This document shows positions 59,984-64,000 of a stretch of DNA of 64,000 nucleotides, one piece after another. Positions within the stretch are counted from its first letter, which is position 1; the number at the start of each line of letters is the position of its first letter. A program made the position numbers and the translations under genes. The stretch is taken from positions 1 through 64,000 of the forward strand of contig JACJYY010000003.1 in assembly GCA_020635875.1 (NCBI GenBank), read 5' to 3'. Source of the DNA: Flavobacteriales bacterium. GTDB lineage: Bacteria > Bacteroidota > Bacteroidia > Flavobacteriales > Flavobacteriaceae. Below the pieces are notes generated by a model. It did not search any database, had not been told where the DNA came from, and was given only the letters and a program-made list of their open reading frames with translations.

Positions 59984-61258
59984 ATGAGAATATTACTATT
60001 AGGTTCAGGGGGTAGAGAGCATGCATTGGCATGGAAGATGGTTCAAAGTTCAAAATGCGGGCAATTGTTTGTAGCCCCAGGAAATGCGGGGACAGAGTCG
60101 ATAGCAAAAAATTTGAATATTAACGTTAATGACTTTGAAGGAATTAAAGCAGCAGCTATCCAGAATGTTATTGATATGGTTGTTGTAGGGCCAGAGGATC
60201 CGTTAGTGAATGGGATTTATGATTTTTTCAAGAATGACGAGCAGTTGGCTTCTATTCCTGTAATCGGACCGTCTAAGGAAGGGGCGCAATTAGAGGGGAG
60301 CAAAGAATATGCTAAAGAATTTTTATTCAGGCACAATATTCCAACAGCCAAGTATGCTTCTTTTACTAAGGATACAGTGGGTGAGGGATGTGCTTTCTTG
60401 GAAACAATGAAAGCTCCTTATGTGCTTAAAGCAGATGGATTAGCGGCAGGTAAAGGGGTGCTGATTTTGGAAGATTTGGCAGAAGCCCAAACGGAATTAC
60501 GCAATATGCTTGTAGATGCCAAATTTGGTGAAGCAAGTTCTAAAGTTGTAATTGAAGAGTTTTTGGACGGAATTGAATTGAGTTGTTTTGTATTAACAGA
60601 TGGTAAAAACTACAAAATATTGCCTACAGCCAAGGATTATAAAAGAATTGGAGAAGGTGATACAGGCTTAAACACAGGAGGTATGGGTGCTATTTCGCCA
60701 GTGCCTTTTGCAGATGAGGTACTTATGGAGAAAATCGAATCTCGTATTGTTAAACCAACGATTGACGGATTTAAAAAAGATGGGATAGATTATAAAGGAT
60801 TTGTTTTTATCGGTTTAATTAAAGTGGGTAATGACCCTTATGTGATTGAGTATAATGTAAGAATGGGTGATCCAGAAACCGAAGCGGTGATTCCTAGACT
60901 GAAATCTGATTTGGTAGAATTGTTTGAAGCAGTAGCTGCCCAAAAATTAGATACGAAGGATTTTGAAATTGATTCTCGTAGTGCAACAACCATAGTATTG
61001 GTTTCAGGAGGATATCCAGAAGATTACGAGAAAGGCAAAGAGATTTATGGAATAGAATCAGTTACCGATTCGATTGTATTCCATGCAGGGACTAAATCTG
61101 AGAATGGTAAAGTAGTAACTAATGGTGGTCGAGTTGTAACGGTAACTTCGTACGGTGAAGATTTCGAAGAGGCACTAAAAAAATCTTACCAAAGCATAGA
61201 AAAACTAAGCTTCGATAAGATGTATTTTAGAAAAGATCTTGGGTTTGACTTAAGATAA
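59984..61258 (+). CDS. purD: Phosphoribosylamine--glycine ligase
   Basis: 424 residues, standard length. ILLLGSGGREHALAWKM, APGNAGTESIA, VVGPEDPLVNGI, the ATP-grasp GPSKEGAQLEGSKEYAKEF and APYVLKADGLAAGKGVLI, NTGGMGAISPVPF, and EYNVRMGDPETEAVIPRL are intact. Second step of de novo purine synthesis. It stands directly next to the polysaccharide locus, and its 3' end overlaps the small convergent membrane gene by 9 bp. Confidence 0.97.
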   Translation: MRILLLGSGGREHALAWKMVQSSKCGQLFVAPGNAGTESIAKNLNINVNDFEGIKAAAIQNVIDMVVVGPEDPLVNGIYDFFKNDEQLASIPVIGPSKEGAQLEGSKEYAKEFLFRHNIPTAKYASFTKDTVGEGCAFLETMKAPYVLKADGLAAGKGVLILEDLAEAQTELRNMLVDAKFGEASSKVVIEEFLDGIELSCFVLTDGKNYKILPTAKDYKRIGEGDTGLNTGGMGAISPVPFADEVLMEKIESRIVKPTIDGFKKDGIDYKGFVFIGLIKVGNDPYVIEYNVRMGDPETEAVIPRLKSDLVELFEAVAAQKLDTKDFEIDSRSATTIVLVSGGYPEDYEKGKEIYGIESVTDSIVFHAGTKSENGKVVTNGGRVVTVTSYGEDFEEALKKSYQSIEKLSFDKMYFRKDLGFDLR

Positions 61259-61480
61259 AAACGAGTGAGCCGTAGTATCTTGGTCGTCTTGTCCGTCTTT
61301 TTTGTGTCCTTGTAATTGTTTTACCCAGTATACAATTGCTGTAGCACAAATAGCCATAAATATCCAGTTGATGATATTAGCACCTGACCAGCATACAAGC
61401 TCCAGATTTCTGAAATAATTGTAAGGGATAAAAAGTAATTCTTCAAATAAGAATTGAATACCTTCAAAAAATGATTTCAT
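61250..61480 (-). CDS. Small membrane protein, DUF6341-like
   Basis: 76 residues. MKSFFEGIQFLFEELLFIPYNYFRNLE is followed by one helix (NIINWIFMAICATAIVYWVKQL, about 37-58) and a polar tail (GHKKDGQDDQDTTAHSFLS). I recognise this as the short flavobacterial DUF6341-type protein usually found next to purD. No function is known. A TATTTTTG box on its strand lies upstream (61518-61511), which supports expression of this small gene. Confidence 0.75.
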   Translation of the reverse strand: MKSFFEGIQFLFEELLFIPYNYFRNLELVCWSGANIINWIFMAICATAIVYWVKQLQGHKKDGQDDQDTTAHSFLS

Positions 61481-61510
61481 TGTGAAAAGTTTTTAATTTT
61501 AAAACGTAAG

Positions 61511-61518
61511 CAAAAATA
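61511..61518 (-). promoter_or_regulatory. -7 box of the DUF6341-like gene
   Basis: The minus strand reads TATTTTTG (TAnnTTTG), 30 bp before the ATG at 61480. Confidence 0.5.
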
Positions 61519-61547
61519 GAAAAAAATATAGATGCCTTAGCATTTTT

Positions 61548-62507
61548 ATGAGAACTAACTTTCTAAATCGAACAAAACCCATTCATTATGTCATAATAAG
61601 CGCATTGTTTTTGTGCTTGTTTCTGTGGCATTTTATTAGAGAATTCGACTATTTTTCGGCACTTTATTCAGGTTGGTGGTTGTATGTACAAAGGTTGATT
61701 GTGGTGTTAGGAATTGTTGCCTCTCTGTTCGTTGGGATATTTATTGTCAATAGAAATAAATTGGATAAACAGAGTAGTTATGTTTTTTTGATCAACACCT
61801 TATTCTATATTATTTTTTGGGATATTTTCTCGGATTTAGACATTGTGATTGCCAATTTTCTTGTGATTATAGCGTTGCGCTATCTGATTTCGTCTAAATC
61901 GTATTTCATTTCAAAATCAAGGATATTCAATGCCTCTTTTTTTATAGCTCTAGCTTCGATTTTTCACCCTTGGGCGTTGCTTATACTAGTGCTCGTTTTT
62001 GTTAGTATATTCACTACTTTTCAAAATGACTATAAACGAGTAATTGTGCCTTTTATTGGTGTTGGTGTTGTGACGTTTTGGTACGCTATGGCAATTGTAT
62101 TTCAATATGATAATTTTGAACAGACGATTAGTCAAATGTATCAGCTGGATTTTGGTTGGTTTAGTTTTTCATCGCCCATCAAACAAGTTTTATTCATTTT
62201 CTATCATTTGTTGATTGGTCTTGCATTATTGAGCTTCTTCTATCAAATCAATGTAGTATCAAAAAAGGTCAAAAGCTCCTATTTTAAATTGTTTTTGTTG
62301 TTGTTATTGAGTTCTACTATTGCTTTAACATCGAGTCAAAAGAGTAATAATTTATTTGTATTCACCTTTTTCCCAGTTTCGCTATTCTTAGCTAGGATTA
62401 TAGAAACCACTAACAAATATTGGATAAAAAGACTTTTATTAATTACTTTGACGGTAATTACGATACTATCATTCAGTTCCATTTATTGGGAACACTATTT
62501 ATTTTAA
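61548..62507 (+). CDS. Multi-pass membrane protein, DUF6427-like
   Basis: 319 residues with about 9 hydrophobic segments, starting NRTKPIHYVIISALFLCLFLWHF. FIALASIFHPWALLILVLVFVSIFTTFQ and the KSSYFKLFLLLLLSSTIALTSSQKSNNLFVF region match the DUF6427 family as I remember it from flavobacterial genomes between purD and DUF4254. Function unknown. It is followed 15 bp later by the DUF4254 gene. Confidence 0.75.
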   Translation: MRTNFLNRTKPIHYVIISALFLCLFLWHFIREFDYFSALYSGWWLYVQRLIVVLGIVASLFVGIFIVNRNKLDKQSSYVFLINTLFYIIFWDIFSDLDIVIANFLVIIALRYLISSKSYFISKSRIFNASFFIALASIFHPWALLILVLVFVSIFTTFQNDYKRVIVPFIGVGVVTFWYAMAIVFQYDNFEQTISQMYQLDFGWFSFSSPIKQVLFIFYHLLIGLALLSFFYQINVVSKKVKSSYFKLFLLLLLSSTIALTSSQKSNNLFVFTFFPVSLFLARIIETTNKYWIKRLLLITLTVITILSFSSIYWEHYLF

Positions 62508-62522
62508 TCTAAATTTTAAGTC

Positions 62523-63125
62523 ATGAAATCTCAGGAAGCCTACAAAATATTTGAAGAAAGTATTTTAGATTATCATAAAACAGATCATGTTGATACGCCC
62601 ATGAAAAATCCTTACGTAAAGGATGATATCAAACATTTGTTCTACCACAAAAATTGGGTTGATGCGGTACAATGGCACCTGGAAGATATTATTAGAGACC
62701 CTGAGATCAATGCAGAAGAGGCACTTAAAATTAAAAGAAGAATTGATTACTCCAATCAAGTGCGTACGGATATGGTGGAGTATGTGGATAGTTACTTTTT
62801 AGATGTGTATAAAAATGTAGTCATTAATTCAGGGGCCAAAATCAATACAGAAAGTCCCGCATGGGCCTATGATCGGTTGTCTATATTGGCTTTGAAGATT
62901 TATCATATGCAGGAAGAAGCTACTCGTGCGGATGCTTCTACTGAACATAAATCAGCATGTCAAGTTAAACTAAACGTATTGTTAGAACAACAAAAGGATT
63001 TAACAACCGCTATTGATGAGTTGTTAGAGGATATAGAAAAGGGGGATAAATACATGAAAGTGTACAAGCAAATGAAGATGTACAACGACGATGATTTAAA
63101 TCCTGTTTTGCGTGCGCGTAAATAA
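62523..63125 (+). CDS. DUF4254 family protein
   Basis: 200 residues, soluble and helical. AYKIFEESILDYHKTDHVD, FYHKNWVDAVQWHLEDIIRDPEI, IKRRIDYSNQVRTDMVEYVDSYFLD and WAYDRLSILALKIYHM are the family's conserved blocks. DUF4254 proteins commonly sit beside GT9 glycosyltransferases in Bacteroidota; the molecular role is unknown, but the pairing points to envelope glycolipid synthesis. The GT9 gene overlaps its 3' end by 14 bp if GTG at 63112 is the start. Confidence 0.85.
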   Translation: MKSQEAYKIFEESILDYHKTDHVDTPMKNPYVKDDIKHLFYHKNWVDAVQWHLEDIIRDPEINAEEALKIKRRIDYSNQVRTDMVEYVDSYFLDVYKNVVINSGAKINTESPAWAYDRLSILALKIYHMQEEATRADASTEHKSACQVKLNVLLEQQKDLTTAIDELLEDIEKGDKYMKVYKQMKMYNDDDLNPVLRARK

Positions 63126-64000
63126 TCAAAAACCACACAAAATTGCAGTAATGCGCCTTTCGGCAATGGGAGACGTAGCGATGCTTGTTCCTGTTTTAAA
63201 GGCGTTTAATCGCACCTACCCAGATACTGAAATAGTGGTTGTTTCACGTCCTTTTTTCAAACCTTTTTTTGATGGGATACCTACGATTTCTTTTTATTCT
63301 GTAGAGCTTAAGGGTAGGCATAAGGGGCTTTTGGGAATGTATCGATTGTTTAAAGATGTATTGAAATTAAAAGTAACAGTGTTTGCCGATTTGCATAACG
63401 TATTGCGTTCAAGAATTGTGGGCAATTTCATGCGATTGAAGGGTATTCCTGTACAGCGGATGGATAAAGGTCGTTCTGAAAAGAAAAAACTTACAAAGCT
63501 GAAGCAAAAAGAGATAAAACCCATCCAGTCAGTTTTTGATAGACATGTAGAAGTTTTGAAAAAGTTGGGATATCCTCTACAGTTAAAACCAGAAGATATT
63601 TTGCCCAAATCACCTTTGAGTGATGCGACAATTGCCCTTATTGGTAACCATGATACCAAAAGGATTGGTATAGCACCATTTGCACAGCATTTAACTAAGG
63701 TGTATCCTTTGGAACAACTTAAAGAAACAATTTTGGACCTGCTTGACGACGGTAATACTCAAGTACTATTATTTGGAGGAGGATCAAGTGAAAAAGAACT
63801 TTTGGATAAATTGGCTAAATGCCATACTAATTGTATCAATGTCACAGGACAAATCAGCTTTCAGGAGGAATTGGCATTGATTAGTAATTTGAATGTAATG
63901 TTAAGTATGGATTCTGGGAATGGACATATAGCAGCTATGTATGGCGTGCCTGTAGTTACGGTTTGGGGAAACACGCATCCCTTTGCAGGATTTGTACCTT
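63112..64000 (+). CDS. Glycosyltransferase family 9 (heptosyltransferase-like), 3' truncated by the window edge
   Basis: About 296 codons visible. The family N-terminus KIAVMRLSAMGDVAMLVPVL includes residues before the first ATG (63151), so a start further up is needed; GTG at 63112 gives MRVNNQKPHKIAVMRLS and overlaps DUF4254 by 14 bp. Further motifs: FADLHNVLRSRI, GIAPFAQHLTKVYPLEQL, VLLFGGGSSEKE, and MDSGNGHIAAMYGVPVVTVWG, the donor-binding block of GT9. It transfers heptose or a similar sugar to lipid A core-like acceptors. The frame remains open at base 64000. Confidence 0.88.
   Translation, partial: MRVNNQKPHKIAVMRLSAMGDVAMLVPVLKAFNRTYPDTEIVVVSRPFFKPFFDGIPTISFYSVELKGRHKGLLGMYRLFKDVLKLKVTVFADLHNVLRSRIVGNFMRLKGIPVQRMDKGRSEKKKLTKLKQKEIKPIQSVFDRHVEVLKKLGYPLQLKPEDILPKSPLSDATIALIGNHDTKRIGIAPFAQHLTKVYPLEQLKETILDLLDDGNTQVLLFGGGSSEKELLDKLAKCHTNCINVTGQISFQEELALISNLNVMLSMDSGNGHIAAMYGVPVVTVWGNTHPFAGFVP

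Overview
The window comes from an AT-rich member of the Bacteroidota, most likely the family Flavobacteriaceae. Pointers are a type IX secretion sorting domain, many starts preceded by the Bacteroidota -7 box TAnnTTTG and not by a Shine-Dalgarno sequence, a GatB-AspRS fusion, and flavobacterial families (DUF6909, DUF6341, DUF6427 and DUF4254-like proteins, bacterial GH3). I cannot name the genus. No rRNA or tRNA gene was seen.

Layout. 1-20.1 kb is mostly housekeeping and carbohydrate metabolism: a secreted LRR protein, a fused trehalose-6-phosphate synthase/phosphatase with a GH15 enzyme, an SGNH-like protein, a Fic protein, the operon gatC-gatA-gatB/aspS, ung, a porin and a secreted GH13 pullulanase-like enzyme. 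20.4-32.8 kb is an accessory island. 32.8-37.8 kb returns to conserved genes (tatA, an RluE-type pseudouridine synthase, a degenerate LytM factor, GH3, a DUF6909-like protein). 37.8-59.9 kb is a Wzx/Wzy-type surface polysaccharide locus: chain-length regulator, dTDP-rhamnose genes, WecE/WecD-like genes for dTDP-Fuc4NAc, glycosyltransferases, flippase, two polymerase/ligase candidates, UDP-xylose synthase, priming transferase, two UDP-GlcNAc 2-epimerases and a CapK-like ligase. 60-64 kb holds purD and a conserved flavobacterial cluster ending in a truncated GT9 glycosyltransferase.

The most interesting region is the island at 20.4-31.5 kb. It reads as an integron cassette array without an integrase in view (CALIN-like), entirely on the minus strand. 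Small one- to three-gene modules are separated by long imperfect hairpins that end in GTTRRRY/RYYYAAC-type core sites. The modules are MazEF, a HipBST-like tripartite toxin-antitoxin, two ClbS/DinB-like proteins, an SH3 lipoprotein-like gene with a PD-(D/E)XK nuclease, two lipoproteins, and a membrane-anchored protein. Three modules have matching inverted core sequences at their two ends, as expected for excisable circular cassettes. One hairpin is split by a group II intron remnant exactly at the GT/T of the core site, and another by an IS982 element with a 5-bp target duplication. Three copies of a roughly 290-350-bp structured repeat sit at the core side of three hairpins. An IS256-like element with a frameshifted transposase closes the island on the right.

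Other notable points are an in-frame amber codon that removes the conserved C-terminus of the second UDP-GlcNAc 2-epimerase, a LytM protein without its metal ligands and with a promoter box abutting its start codon, and operator-like palindromes before the fic and hipB genes.
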